Of a DNA stretch of 5,810 bases, positions 5,809 through 5,810 are shown piece after piece. The number at the start of each line of letters is the position of its first letter. The first letter of the stretch is position 1. The position numbers and the translations under genes were made by a program. Origin of the DNA: CAYVXE01 sp964455375 (GTDB taxonomy: Bacteria; Zhuqueibacterota; Zhuqueibacteria; Oceanimicrobiales; Oceanimicrobiaceae); NCBI GenBank assembly GCA_964455375.1, contig CAYVXE010000177.1, forward strand, positions 1 through 5,810, given 5' to 3'. A model generated the notes under the pieces. It searched no databases. It saw nothing but the letters and a program-made list of their open reading frames with translations, and was not told where the DNA came from.

Positions 5809-5810
5809 TG

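Overview
The window holds five protein-coding genes from what looks like a Gram-negative bacterium. Evidence for an outer membrane is a 607-residue protein ending in an Omp85-type beta barrel with a C-terminal Phe, plus two further genes with signal peptides. A truncated gene at the left edge carries a PEP-CTERM sorting signal, which implies an exosortase elsewhere in the genome. Three of the five starts have a clear Shine-Dalgarno sequence just upstream, a fourth has a purine-rich match, and several sigma70-like promoters can be read. Intergenic DNA is clearly more AT-rich than the genes. I cannot name the taxon. An FCB/Calditrichota-like or PVC-like lineage would fit the mix of lamin-tail/PEP-CTERM protein, Omp85 barrel and stand-alone Smr protein, but that is a guess.

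Layout from left to right. 1-573 (minus, cut by the window edge): secreted lamin-tail-domain protein with a PEP-CTERM anchor. 574-1059: long AT-rich divergent intergenic region with candidate promoters and small palindromes but no credible gene. 1060-2883 (plus): outer-membrane barrel protein with an N-terminal DsbD-alpha-like beta-sandwich domain in place of POTRA domains, followed by a strong intrinsic terminator. 3002-4615 (minus, convergent): exported TPR protein with a regular 50-residue repeat. 4616-4756: divergent promoter region with a conspicuous inverted repeat. 4757-5284 (plus): macro-domain ADP-ribose-binding protein. 5292-5612 (minus, convergent, 7 nt away): stand-alone Smr-domain protein. 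5613-5810: divergent region with one promoter reading back into the Smr gene and a near-consensus promoter reading out of the window.

The genes alternate in orientation (minus, plus, minus, plus, minus), so there is no operon and each gene probably has its own promoter. The left three encode envelope or exported proteins (surface-anchored LTD protein, outer-membrane barrel, exported TPR protein). The right two are probably cytoplasmic (ADP-ribose metabolism or signalling; nucleic-acid or ribosome quality control). No shared pathway is visible. I do not see CRISPR arrays, transposases, phage genes, tRNA or rRNA.

I found no clear undescribed multi-gene system. The most unusual item is the barrel protein: a DsbD-alpha-like domain without its cysteines, joined to a POTRA-less Omp85 barrel whose conserved RGF motif reads RAF, with a perfect DNA palindrome lying exactly in the inter-domain linker.
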